From assembly GCA_016719055.1 (NCBI GenBank), contig JADKAW010000009.1, positions 62,001 to 126,000 on the forward strand: a DNA stretch of 64,000 bases. Reading direction: 5' to 3'. This DNA is from Candidatus Rhodoferax mariagerensis. GTDB lineage: Bacteria > Pseudomonadota > Gammaproteobacteria > Burkholderiales > Burkholderiaceae_C. The number at the start of each line of letters is the position of its first letter. Within the stretch, counting starts at the first letter, position 1. A program made the position numbers and the translations under genes. Shown here piece by piece: positions 9,113 to 17,798 of this stretch. The notes beneath the pieces were generated by a model. It worked only from the letters and a program-made list of their open reading frames with translations, searched no databases and had not been told where the DNA came from.

Positions 9113-9148
9113 TTGGCTATAAAACCAATTGACGGTTAAAACGTTAGA

Positions 9149-9181
9149 ACCCCGCTTAGACAAACTAAGCGGGGTTTTTTT
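9149..9181 (+). terminator. Intrinsic terminator after the first tandem porin
   Basis: ACCCCGCTTAG, loop ACAAA, CTAAGCGGGGT followed by a T7 run: a strong 11-bp stem. Confidence 0.93.
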
Positions 9182-9371
9182 CGACTGTGCTTTCGTGTAC
9201 GATGAATTGATCGTTGTAAGCACCCCACAATGGTGCGAAGATTCTGCCCTTTCGTCGTAAAAACACTTTGCCGGTCCGGTTGGCTCTGTTTTAATCCAAT
9301 TAGCTTCTGGTTAAGAAGTGAAACGAAGCGCAAACAAAGCGCTTCACCGAAATCAACTTTGGAGTAACTCA

Positions 9372-10445
9372 ATGAAAAAATCGCTCATCGCGCTGGCTGT
9401 GCTGGCCGCTTCCGGTGCCGCTATGGCCCAATCTTCTGTGACTTTATATGGCTTGATCGATACCTATTACGCCAATGCTAAATGGGACAGAGGCAATGGC
9501 GTGACCGCCCCGTCGCACGCTGTGGCGACGGGCTATGCAGGTACAACTCAAAACTTGATTCAGAGTGGTGCTGTGAATGGCTCTCGTTGGGGCCTCAAGG
9601 GTTCTGAAGACCTGGGTGGCGGTTTGAAAGCAAACTTCGTACTCGAAGCCGGCATTAACTCTGATACGGGCGCTGGTGCCAGTGCACTGGCGTTCCATCG
9701 TCAGGCTTCAGTTGGTTTCTCAGGCGGCTTTGGTGCGGTCCGGTTAGGGCGCGTCCCAACTTATTACTATGACACTGAAGGCACATGGGACGGTATGTTT
9801 AACTCTGCACTTTCTGCAGCGGCTGTGGCGTTCCGTACGCCTTCGGGTGGTGATGTCAGCTTCGAGAAGTCAAATCTCGTTAGCCGTTATGACAACTCTG
9901 TTCGTTACGATTCACCGAATTTCTCTGGTTTCTCTGGTTCCGTCCAATACGGTTTTACGGAGAACAAAACAACTTCAGTTGACGCAGGTGCTAATTGGTC
10001 ACTGGGTGCCACCTACGCGGCAGGTCCATTGAGCGCTGGTTTAGCCTATCAACAACAAAAAGCCACCGACACTGCTGAAACTGTGTCAAATACTCGTCTG
10101 GGCGCTTCCTACGACTTTGGTGTTGCCAAGCTGAAGGCCTCTTATGGTATTGCTGGTAATGTTGGTGCTGTCAAGGACGCAAAGGCAACTGAATATCAAA
10201 TCGCTGTTGATTACCCGGTTTCTTCCGCACTCACAGTGTCGGCTAACTTTGCACGTTCTTCAGACAGCAAGGAACTTGATCCCGGGGAAAGCGTCCGCAA
10301 TGCTTTCGGTATCGGCGCTGCTTACACCTTGTCAAAACGCACGTTCCTGTACGGTGGTTACGTGAGTGGCAAAAAGAGCTCCAACGGTTCTAAGGATGAT
10401 GCAACCATCAGCGCCTTGGCTGTTGGCGTTCAGCACCGTTTCTAA
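9372..10445 (+). CDS. Gram-negative porin, second of a tandem pair
   Basis: A 357-aa outer-membrane porin. The start at 9372 is chosen because GGAG at 9361-9364 precedes it and the protein then begins with a canonical signal peptide (MKKSLIALAVLAASGAAMAQ); the frame is open upstream to 9318. It carries SSVTLYGLIDTYYA, SRWGLKGSEDLGGGLKANFVLEAGI and the C-terminal ALAVGVQHRF. A separate promoter is likely because a terminator lies between the two porins and the gap is 190 bp. Confidence 0.94.
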   Translation: MKKSLIALAVLAASGAAMAQSSVTLYGLIDTYYANAKWDRGNGVTAPSHAVATGYAGTTQNLIQSGAVNGSRWGLKGSEDLGGGLKANFVLEAGINSDTGAGASALAFHRQASVGFSGGFGAVRLGRVPTYYYDTEGTWDGMFNSALSAAAVAFRTPSGGDVSFEKSNLVSRYDNSVRYDSPNFSGFSGSVQYGFTENKTTSVDAGANWSLGATYAAGPLSAGLAYQQQKATDTAETVSNTRLGASYDFGVAKLKASYGIAGNVGAVKDAKATEYQIAVDYPVSSALTVSANFARSSDSKELDPGESVRNAFGIGAAYTLSKRTFLYGGYVSGKKSSNGSKDDATISALAVGVQHRF

Positions 10446-10484
10446 TCTGACGCTGGCGCAAGTCAGCTGACGGAGAAACCTTAG

Positions 10485-10516
10485 AACCCCGCCGGGGTAA
10501 CCTGGCGGGGTTTTTT
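10485..10516 (+). terminator. Intrinsic terminator after the second tandem porin
   Basis: AACCCCGCC, ten-base loop, GGCGGGGTT followed by a T run. The lower stem resembles that of the first porin's terminator. Confidence 0.92.
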
Positions 10517-10562
10517 GCAAAGGGGCACCGAGTGGTCATTTCAAAGCACCTTGGTCTGCGAT

Positions 10563-10622
10563 AGAAATCAGCCTCTAGCCCAGGTTTTATTTGATTCAGC
10601 TGCTATTTTTGAGATAGCAGAT
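10563..10622 (-). repeat. Dispersed ~60-bp repeat, copy 2 (minus orientation)
   Basis: On the minus strand: mini-hairpin CTAT...ATAG, then CAGCTGAATC..., then GGGCTAGAGGCTGATTT, matching the repeat core. It lies upstream of a decayed gene fragment. Confidence 0.7.
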
Positions 10623-10693
10623 GATCCCCAACTGAATATTTTTGTCTTATCGACGACAGCACTTCTCTCTGGATGGATGATAGGCTTTGCTTC

Positions 10694-10803
10694 ATGGCAA
10701 CCATCACCTTTGACACCCATCAATTCGTTCGCAAGCTTCAAGATGCCGACTTTGACGAAAAAGCAGGCTAAAGAACATGATTTCACTTTGCCTGCACACT
10801 GCT
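10694..10803 (+). pseudogene. DUF1640 (coiled-coil) N-terminal fragment
   Basis: ATG at 10694 opens with MATITFDTHQFVRKL followed by DADFDEK, the characteristic N-terminus of DUF1640/CCDC90-like proteins. The frame stops after 25 codons at 10771. Removing one A of the AAAAA run at 10758-10762 would extend it as QAKEHDF, after which similarity is lost. No remainder of the gene (coiled coil and C-terminal membrane helix) is present, so this is a remnant. Confidence 0.6.
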
Positions 10804-10821
10804 GATGCTATCGTTTAGGCA

Positions 10822-10838
10822 ATGTACAATTTGTACAT
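10822..10838. promoter_or_regulatory. Perfect palindrome at the antitoxin promoter (probable operator)
   Basis: ATGTACAATTTGTACAT is a perfect 8-bp inverted repeat around one central base. It contains TACAAT (10825-10830), a good -10 hexamer placed ten bases before the preferred antitoxin start at 10840. RHH antitoxins commonly bind such sites to repress their own operon. Confidence 0.6.
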
Positions 10839-10839
10839 C

Positions 10840-11106
10840 ATGCAACAATCTCTATCTCTTGAGCGGACCCAGATTTACCTCACGCACGACCAGCAGCAGC
10901 GGCTGGCGGAAGTTTCGCTGCGCGCATCTGTCACCAAAAGCGAACTCATCCGTTTGGCCGTTGACCAGTTTTTGAAGCAGCAGGCCACCACAAGCCCTGA
11001 AACAAAGGTGCAGCGTCTGGTCGGTCTGGCGGGTTTGTGGGCAGACCGCAGCGACATGGCCGACCCCACAGCGTATATCAGTGCGCAGCGCGCGTCGGGT
11101 TTCTAA
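10840..11106 (+). CDS. Ribbon-helix-helix antitoxin of a PIN-toxin pair
   Basis: An 88-aa protein beginning MQQSLSLERTQIYLTHDQQQRL. The N-terminal half has the CopG/Arc-type pattern (RTQIYLT strand, then HDQQQRLAEVSLRASVTKSELIRLAVDQFL helices), fitting a DNA-binding antitoxin; the C-terminal tail (VGLAGLWADRSDMADPTAYISAQRASGF) would wrap the toxin. The ATG at 10822 is in frame but lies inside the palindrome and -10 box, so 10840 is preferred; the mRNA may be nearly leaderless. Its stop overlaps the toxin start (TAATG). Confidence 0.85.
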   Translation: MQQSLSLERTQIYLTHDQQQRLAEVSLRASVTKSELIRLAVDQFLKQQATTSPETKVQRLVGLAGLWADRSDMADPTAYISAQRASGF

Positions 11107-11513
11107 TGACTGGGGCGCTGATTTCTGCCACGGGTGTTCTGATCGACTCGGATGTACTGATCTGGTTTGCAAGAGGAAATGAACGCGCCATCACTGCCGT
11201 TGGGGAAATAGCGCACAGCTATATTTCTGCCGTTTCTTATATGGAATTGGTGCAAGGCTGTCGCAACAAGGCGGAGCTTCGGGTGATCCAAAAGGCGTTC
11301 AAGGCGAATGATCACGACGTATTGCCATTGCTCCAAAGCATCAGCGACCTGGCCTGCAAACTGGTGGAACAGTTTGCGTTGTCGCACAGCGTTCATGTGG
11401 CGGACGCTTTGATTGCCGCCACAGCAATGTCGCACGATCTTGTTTTGCTCAGTGCCAACGACAAACACTTCTCAGCCATCAAAGGCCTTAAGCTGCAGGT
11501 TTTCAGACCCTAG
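11106..11513 (+). CDS. PIN-domain ribonuclease toxin (VapC-like)
   Basis: A 135-aa PIN-domain protein, expected to cleave RNA with Mg2+ when freed from its antitoxin. The acidic residues are visible: Asp in VLIDSDVLIWF near residues 13-15, Glu in SYMELVQG near 52, Asp in HVADALIAATA near 101, and a last acidic site in LLSANDKHF near 119. The start ATG at 11106 overlaps the antitoxin stop by one base; the frame is open upstream but lies inside the antitoxin gene. Confidence 0.88.
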   Translation: MTGALISATGVLIDSDVLIWFARGNERAITAVGEIAHSYISAVSYMELVQGCRNKAELRVIQKAFKANDHDVLPLLQSISDLACKLVEQFALSHSVHVADALIAATAMSHDLVLLSANDKHFSAIKGLKLQVFRP

Positions 11514-11560
11514 AATTTGCTGGGATCAGCGAACCTGGCGTTGCGTCCATCCAGAGCGAA

Positions 11561-12133
11561 TCAACGCCCCAGGCTTTTTAACGCCAGCTTGATGCCGTCG
11601 CTCACGCCCACCTCTTTGGGCAGCGCCTTGAGCGCAGCAGCAGCTTCCCGGTCGCTGTAGCCCAGCGCCAGCAGCGCCTGCAAAATGTCAGCTTGCGCGT
11701 CGCTCGCCACCGTGGCCACCACGCCGATGTCTGGCCCCAGTTTGCCCTTGAGCTCCAGCAACAGCCGCTCGGCGGTTTTCTTGCCAATGCCGGGCACCTT
11801 GATCAGGCGACCAGCCTCTTGCAGCGTGATGGCCTGCGACAGCTCTGACACGCTCATGCCAGACAGCACCGACAACGCCGTGCGCGGCCCCACACCGGTG
11901 ATCTTGATTAACTGACGAAACGCCTCGCGCTCAGCCGCTGTGGCAAAGCCATACAAAATCTGGGCGTCTTCGCGCACCACAAAATGCGTCAGCAGGCTGA
12001 TCTTGGCACCCAGCTCCGGCAAGTTGTAAAAAGTACTCATCGGCACCAGCACCTCGTAGCCCACACCGTGGCAATCGATGATGATTTCTGGAGGATTTTT
12101 GTGGTCCAGCATGCCAGTGAGTTTGCCGATCAT
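11561..12133 (-). CDS. ruvA: Holliday junction branch migration protein RuvA
   Basis: A 190-aa RuvA, the tetrameric subunit that holds Holliday junctions and loads the RuvB motor. It has an N-terminal OB fold (MIGKLTGMLDHK... to about residue 63), two helix-hairpin-helix motifs (LIKITGVGPRTALSVLS near 72-88 and LIKVPGIGKKTAERLLLEL near 108-126), an acidic-poor linker and the C-terminal RuvB-binding domain. ruvB and ruvC are not adjacent. It is divergent from phoH, with 55 bp between the starts. Confidence 0.97.
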   Translation of the reverse strand: MIGKLTGMLDHKNPPEIIIDCHGVGYEVLVPMSTFYNLPELGAKISLLTHFVVREDAQILYGFATAAEREAFRQLIKITGVGPRTALSVLSGMSVSELSQAITLQEAGRLIKVPGIGKKTAERLLLELKGKLGPDIGVVATVASDAQADILQALLALGYSDREAAAALKALPKEVGVSDGIKLALKSLGR

Positions 12134-12188
12134 TTTTTGCCTATCATGGGGTTTGTATTTCAGTCCTATTTTTCAAAGAATTATCAAC

Positions 12189-13185
<997 letters not shown>

Positions 13186-13187
<2 letters not shown>

Positions 13188-13247
13188 TTTTGCTATTTTA
13201 TTGGTAGCTATTAGCGCTTTATTTATATGGCCTAGAGGCTTATTTCT
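13186..13247 (+). repeat. Dispersed ~60-bp repeat, copy 3, starting at the phoH stop
   Basis: GCTATTTTATTGGTAGC mini-hairpin, then TATTAGCGCTTTATTTATATGG and CCTAGAGGCTTATTT. It begins at the TGA of phoH. Confidence 0.8.
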
Positions 13248-13289
13248 TGTTATATTTTTTGTTGTATCCTCGTTTTGCTGCTTCCCCCA

Positions 13290-13326
13290 CTCTCCCCAGC
13301 CCTCTCGCCCCGCCGGGCGAGAGGGG
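13290..13326. repeat. GC-rich inverted repeat before ybeY
   Basis: CCCTCTCGCC-CCGCC-GGGCGAGAGGG hairpin, preceded by CCCCCACTCTCCCC. It has no T tract, so it is not a standard terminator; it resembles common REP-like elements. It lies ~80 bp upstream of the ybeY start. Confidence 0.6.
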
Positions 13327-13406
13327 GCTTGAACAGCCCTATTTGGCCGGTTAACCTGGCGCAGGTTGTGATCAACCTCCCTCTCAATTTTGGCAAGTCA
13401 ACCTTT

Positions 13407-13859
13407 ATGAATCAACTGACGCTTTCGCTGCAATTTGGCAAATTTCCTGAGGTGGCGGTGCACCGCGCGGCCTTGCCGCGTCACAAGGTCATGCGCTGGG
13501 TTCGCCATGCGCTGCAGGACGATGCTGAAATCACGGTGCGGGTGGTCGGGGCAGAGGAGGGGCAAGCGCTGAACCGCGACTATCGGCAAAAAGATTACGC
13601 CACCAATGTGCTGACCTTTGACTACTCGCAAGAGCCGCTGGTCACGGCTGATCTGGTGTTGTGCGCGCCAGTGGTGGCGCAGGAGGCGGCGGAACAGGGC
13701 AAGACGCTGGAAGAGCACTATGCCCATTTGCTGGTTCACGGTGCCCTGCACGCCCAGGGTTGGGACCACGACGAGGACGAAGACGCCCAGGTGATGGAGC
13801 TGCGCGAAAGCGACATCATGGCACGCCTGGGGTTTCGCAACCCGTATCGAAACGACTGA
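13407..13859 (+). CDS. ybeY: rRNA maturation endoribonuclease YbeY
   Basis: A 150-aa YbeY, the single-strand endoribonuclease needed for 16S rRNA 3'-end maturation and late 70S quality control. The zinc motif HGxLHxxGxDH is present as HGALHAQGWDH near residues 111-121. MNQLTLSLQFGKF at 13407 is chosen over the upstream in-frame ATG at 13275, whose extension is encoded by the inverted repeat. Its place after phoH is the conserved ybeZY order. Confidence 0.95.
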   Translation: MNQLTLSLQFGKFPEVAVHRAALPRHKVMRWVRHALQDDAEITVRVVGAEEGQALNRDYRQKDYATNVLTFDYSQEPLVTADLVLCAPVVAQEAAEQGKTLEEHYAHLLVHGALHAQGWDHDEDEDAQVMELRESDIMARLGFRNPYRND

Positions 13860-13867
13860 CACACTTT

Positions 13868-14578
13868 CTACAAGAAATAGCCGCTGCGCAAGGCTTGTAA
13901 ATCGGTCACCCGCAGGCCACCGTATTCCACCTGAATGGCCCGGTGCGCAGCAAGGGTGGTGAGTGCTTCATTCACCCGCTGGCGCGACAGGCCGACCAGG
14001 TAGGCCAGTTCCTGCTGGGTGATGCGCAGCACGGTGCCCAGGCCGGGGTATAACACCGGGTTGAACAGCGCTGCCAGGCTGCGTGCCACGCGGATGTTGG
14101 GGTTGGTCATGCGATCAATCTCGCGCGCGGCAATGAACTGGCCCAGGCGCTCATTGAGCTGGTTCATGACAAAACGGTTAAATGCAATGGAGTGGTCCAG
14201 CAGCCAGTGAAAGGTGTCCACATGCAGGCCAGCCACCAGGCTTTTGCGCAGTGCCTGGATGTTGTAGCGGTACACCTCGCGTTTCAGGGCCGTGCCTTCG
14301 CCAAACCAGCCGCCGGGCGGCACACCGGTAAAGGTCATGGTTTGACCTTCGGCGTTGTCGGCGCTCATTTTCAGCAAGCCGTCAATCACGCCAAACCAGT
14401 AGGTCACCGGGCGACCGGTGCGGCACAGGTAGTCGCCGGGTTGGGCGTCGGAGATTTTGAGGTCTGCGACCGCACGGTCGCGCTCATCACCCGAGAGCAG
14501 CTTGAACCAGGGAATCATGTCCAGTTCAACAGGTGTCAAAGGGCGTCTGCGCTGGAACAAAGAAGCTTCAGTTTTCAT
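13868..14578 (-). CDS. Crp/Fnr-family transcriptional regulator
   Basis: A 236-aa regulator with an N-terminal cyclic-nucleotide-binding-like beta roll (about 30-130; PGDYLCRTGRPVTYWFGVIDGLLKM) and a C-terminal winged helix-turn-helix (LRITQQELAYLVGLSRQRVNEALTTLAAHRAIQVEYGGLRV, about 183-225). There is no FNR-type N-terminal cysteine cluster, so oxygen sensing by Fe-S is unlikely. It is divergent from an acyl-CoA synthetase that heads an ABC import cluster, and probably controls that cluster and itself through the inverted repeat between them. Confidence 0.9.
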   Translation of the reverse strand: MKTEASLFQRRRPLTPVELDMIPWFKLLSGDERDRAVADLKISDAQPGDYLCRTGRPVTYWFGVIDGLLKMSADNAEGQTMTFTGVPPGGWFGEGTALKREVYRYNIQALRKSLVAGLHVDTFHWLLDHSIAFNRFVMNQLNERLGQFIAAREIDRMTNPNIRVARSLAALFNPVLYPGLGTVLRITQQELAYLVGLSRQRVNEALTTLAAHRAIQVEYGGLRVTDLQALRSGYFL

Positions 14579-14649
14579 TTGGCATACCTGGGCTGGAGGC
14601 GATGTGGGACAGACGGTGCAGGGAAAACACCTAGCTGCAAACCGCTCAA

Positions 14650-14667
14650 TTGTCGTCCAAGCGACAA
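14650..14667. promoter_or_regulatory. Inverted repeat between the Crp/Fnr gene and acyl-CoA synthetase
   Basis: TTGTCG-TCCAAG-CGACAA, a perfect 6-6-6 inverted repeat of the size bound by Crp/Fnr dimers, in the middle of the 177-bp divergent region. Binding is inferred. Confidence 0.5.
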
Positions 14668-14755
14668 CATAACGTCAAAGCGGGTTCTATATTCGGTTCA
14701 TTCCAGCAGGTCCGGTCAGGGTTAGCCTGCATTGATCTGAAAACAAGGTGTTGCA

Positions 14756-16702
14756 ATGCGAACGACGTTTCCACGTTTACTTTTGAACCACGCCGCCCAG
14801 CGCCCCGGGGACGCGGCCATGCGTGAAAAAGAATACGGCATCTGGCAGGCCATCACCTGGAGTGACATGGCCGCGCTGGTGGAGCACCTGGCTTGTGGTT
14901 TGCACCAGGCGGGATTGCGCCAGCATGACCACATGGTGGTGATGGGCGCCAACCGGCCACGCCTTTACGCCACCATGCTGGCCGCGCAGGCGCTGGGCGC
15001 GGTGCCAATTGCCCTTTACCAGGATGCTGCTGCGCAAGAATGCGTGTTTCCGCTGAACAATGCCGAGGTGTGTTTCGCGTTTGCCGAAGACCAGGAGCAG
15101 GTTGACAAACTGCTGGAGGTTCGCGGACAGTGCCCACAAGTTTCCCATATTTACTTTGACGACCCACGTGGCCTGCGCAATTACGACGAGCCCGGGCTGG
15201 CTGCATTAGATGAATTGATCGGAGCCGGCAAGGCTTTTGCAGTGGTTCACCCCGATTTTTTCAGCAACGAGGTCGACAAGGTCATGCCCGACGATGTGGC
15301 TGGCATGTTTTACACCTCGGGCACCACCGGCAACCCCAAGGGTGTGGTGCATACGCATGATTCGTTGTTGAACCGGGCTCGTGCCGGTGCTGACTTTGAC
15401 AAGCTTACCCACGCCGAGGACGTGTTGGCGTATTTGCCTCCGGCCTGGATCGGGCAAAACATTTTCTCTTATGCGCAATGGCTGTCCTGTGGTTATGTGG
15501 TGAACTGCCCCGAGTCTGCTGCCACTGTGACCATCGACCTGAAAGAAATTGGCCCCACCTATTACTTTGCGCCACCCCGGGTGTTCGAGGGCTTGCTGAC
15601 TTCCGTGATGATTCGCATGGAGGATGCGGGTGTCATCAAGCGCAAGATGTTCGGCTATTTCATGAGCATCGCCAAGCGGGTGGGTCCGACCCTGATGGAT
15701 GGCAAATCAGTGCCCCTGATGGACAGTGTGTTGTACGCCCTGGGTAACCTGATGGTGTTTGGCCCTCTGCGCAACAGCCTGGGTTTCAGCCGTGTGCGTG
15801 TGGCCTACACGGCTGGCGAGGCCATTGGCCCGGACTTGTTCAGCTTTTACCGCTCGATCGGGGTCAACCTGAAGCAGCTTTATGGTTCGACCGAAACCGC
15901 CGTGTTTGTCTGCCTGCAGCCTGACCATGAGGCCCGTGCCGACACGGTGGGTGTGCCCTGCGCCGGGGTCGAGATCAAGGTGGCCGACAACGGCGAGATT
16001 CTGGTCAAGTCGCCCGGTTTGCTCAAAGGCTATTTTAAAAACCCTGAAGCCACCGCTGAAGTTCTTACCGCTGATGGCTGGTACCACACCAGTGATGCCG
16101 GGTTTTTGGATGCGCATGGCCATCTGAAGATCATTGACCGCGTCAAGGACGTGGGGCGCATCAAAGGGGGCAGCAACGATGGTGCCATGTTTGCCCCCAA
16201 GTATGTTGAGAACAAGCTCAAGTTTTTTCCGCATATCAAGGAAGTGGTGGCCTATGGCGACGGCCGCGAAAAAGTGTGCGTGATGATCAACATCGACTTT
16301 GATGCCGTGGGCAACTGGGCGGAGCGGCGCAACCTGCCCTATGCCGGCTACACCGACCTGGCACAAAAACCTGAGGTGTATCAGCTCGTCAAGGAATGTG
16401 TCGAAAAAGTCAACGCCGATTTGAGCGCGGATGAACTGCTGGCGGGCTCGCAGGTCAGCCGCTTTCTGGTGCTGCACAAGGAACTGGATGCCGATGACGG
16501 CGAACTGACCCGCACCAACAAGGTTCGTCGCGGTTTTATTGCAGAAAAGTATGACGTGCTGATTGACGCGTTGTACGGTGGCAAGACCAGCCAGTTCATT
16601 GAAACCGTGGTCAAGTTTGAAGACGGTCGCATAGGCAAGGTGAGCGCCACTTTGCGCATTGACGATGCCAGGACTTTTGCCCCAGTCAAGGCGGCGGCAT
16701 GA
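14756..16702 (+). CDS. AMP-dependent acyl-CoA synthetase (long-chain type)
   Basis: A 648-aa ANL-superfamily ligase that would activate a carboxylic acid to its CoA thioester via an acyl-adenylate. The P-loop YTSGTTGNPKGVVHTH is near residue 186; later AMP-binding motifs are YGSTETAV, then GWYHTSDAGFLDAHGHLKIIDRVKD; length and C-terminal layout fit the FadD/long-chain type. First gene of a set with a Liv-type ABC importer and a second CoA ligase, so the imported compound is probably a carboxylic acid. The exact substrate cannot be read from sequence. Confidence 0.9.
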   Translation: MRTTFPRLLLNHAAQRPGDAAMREKEYGIWQAITWSDMAALVEHLACGLHQAGLRQHDHMVVMGANRPRLYATMLAAQALGAVPIALYQDAAAQECVFPLNNAEVCFAFAEDQEQVDKLLEVRGQCPQVSHIYFDDPRGLRNYDEPGLAALDELIGAGKAFAVVHPDFFSNEVDKVMPDDVAGMFYTSGTTGNPKGVVHTHDSLLNRARAGADFDKLTHAEDVLAYLPPAWIGQNIFSYAQWLSCGYVVNCPESAATVTIDLKEIGPTYYFAPPRVFEGLLTSVMIRMEDAGVIKRKMFGYFMSIAKRVGPTLMDGKSVPLMDSVLYALGNLMVFGPLRNSLGFSRVRVAYTAGEAIGPDLFSFYRSIGVNLKQLYGSTETAVFVCLQPDHEARADTVGVPCAGVEIKVADNGEILVKSPGLLKGYFKNPEATAEVLTADGWYHTSDAGFLDAHGHLKIIDRVKDVGRIKGGSNDGAMFAPKYVENKLKFFPHIKEVVAYGDGREKVCVMINIDFDAVGNWAERRNLPYAGYTDLAQKPEVYQLVKECVEKVNADLSADELLAGSQVSRFLVLHKELDADDGELTRTNKVRRGFIAEKYDVLIDALYGGKTSQFIETVVKFEDGRIGKVSATLRIDDARTFAPVKAAA

Positions 16703-16774
16703 TTCTGATCAGTTGGGGACAGGGCTGGTTCACTCGGTGTCACGCGGTCTTCCCCACAAATATTTCTGAATATC

Positions 16775-17560
16775 ATGGTAATTAAACAAATTGGCGACGT
16801 CATTTTGGATGTCAAAAACATTTCTTTAAGTTTTGGCGGTGTCAAAGCACTGACTGACATTTCGTTTGACGTGCGCGAGCATGAGGTGCGCGCCATCATC
16901 GGCCCCAATGGCGCGGGCAAAAGTTCCATGCTGAACTGTATCAACGGCGTGTATCGCCCGCAGCAAGGTGCCATCACCTTCAAGGGCCAAAGCTTCAGTC
17001 ACATGGACAGTTACCAGGTGGCAAGCATGGGGATCGGGCGCACCTTTCAGAGCCTGGCCTTGTTCAAGGGCATGAGCGTGATCGACAACATCATGACCGG
17101 GCGCAACCTGAAGATCAGAAGCAACCTGTTTTTACAGGCGTTGCGCATCGGTCCGGCCCAGCGTGAAGAAGAAAAACACCGCGAGTTTGTTGAGCACATC
17201 ATCGACTTTCTGGAAATCCAGGCGTTTCGCAAAACCCCGGTCGGCCAGTTGCCCTACGGTCTGCAAAAACGCGTTGACCTGGGTCGCGCCCTGGCCATGG
17301 AGCCCCAACTGCTGCTGCTGGATGAACCCATGGCCGGCATGAACGTCGAGGAAAAGCAGGACATGTGCCGTTTTGTGCTGGAAGTCAATGAAGAATTTGG
17401 TACCACCATTGTGCTGATTGAACACGACATGGGTGTGGTGATGGACATCAGCGACCGCGTGGTGGTGCTGGACTATGGAAAAAAAATTGGTGACGGAACT
17501 CCAGACGAAGTACGTAGCAACGAAGAAGTGATCAGCGCCTATCTGGGCACCAGCCACTGA
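16775..17560 (+). CDS. ABC importer ATP-binding protein (LivG type)
   Basis: A 261-aa ATPase of the branched-chain-amino-acid (HAAT) importer family. Walker A GPNGAGKSS near residues 43-51; the LivG-specific signature LPYGLQKRVDLGRALA; Walker B LLLLDEPMAGMN; switch His in VLIEHDMGVVMD; C-terminal BCA_ABC tail. It pairs with the LivF-type ATPase at 21420 to drive the permeases at 17799 and 18850. Confidence 0.93.
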   Translation: MVIKQIGDVILDVKNISLSFGGVKALTDISFDVREHEVRAIIGPNGAGKSSMLNCINGVYRPQQGAITFKGQSFSHMDSYQVASMGIGRTFQSLALFKGMSVIDNIMTGRNLKIRSNLFLQALRIGPAQREEEKHREFVEHIIDFLEIQAFRKTPVGQLPYGLQKRVDLGRALAMEPQLLLLDEPMAGMNVEEKQDMCRFVLEVNEEFGTTIVLIEHDMGVVMDISDRVVVLDYGKKIGDGTPDEVRSNEEVISAYLGTSH

Positions 17561-17798
17561 ACATGCATGACACAACGATTGGATTGAATATGAAGTCTTC
17601 GAGCGCCAACAGCACCAAGCCAGAGATGCCGTGGAACCGGCTCCGCCGGGCCACTGGCATCGCCCCCTTGATGGGGCTGAGAGCCGCGGCTCCAAGCCTG
17701 CCTGTGCAGGCTTGGACGTGCTCTAAGAGGCGCAGCCTGCGGCTGCGACACGGGGCTGCTACACGAAGTGAGCAAGCAACAGGGGGGAGTCAATAACC
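17561..17798. repeat. Intercistronic region with three consecutive hairpins
   Basis: 238 bp between the LivG and LivH genes. Three perfect inverted repeats: GCCCC/GGGGC (17662-17677), TCCAAGCCTGC/GCAGGCTTGGA with a CTGT loop (17691-17716, 11-bp stem) and CGCAGCC/GGCTGCG (17731-17747). A 77-codon frame crosses it but shows no protein-like features and runs through the hairpins. Likely a degenerate repeat mosaic, possibly acting in mRNA processing. Confidence 0.65.

Noticed and set aside
10515..10805. 96-codon frame after the porin terminator
   Set aside because: It runs through the terminator, repeat copy 2 and the DUF1640 remnant in a different register; only its last part shows similarity and only to the remnant.
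12078..12188. N-terminal extension of PhoH
   Set aside because: It lies inside the ruvA coding region on the other strand and is not part of the family; GTG 12189 gives the usual N-terminus.
17563..17796. 77-codon frame between the LivG and LivH genes
   Set aside because: It passes through three hairpins, is rich in Ser/Arg/Ala, has no domain and no good start signal.
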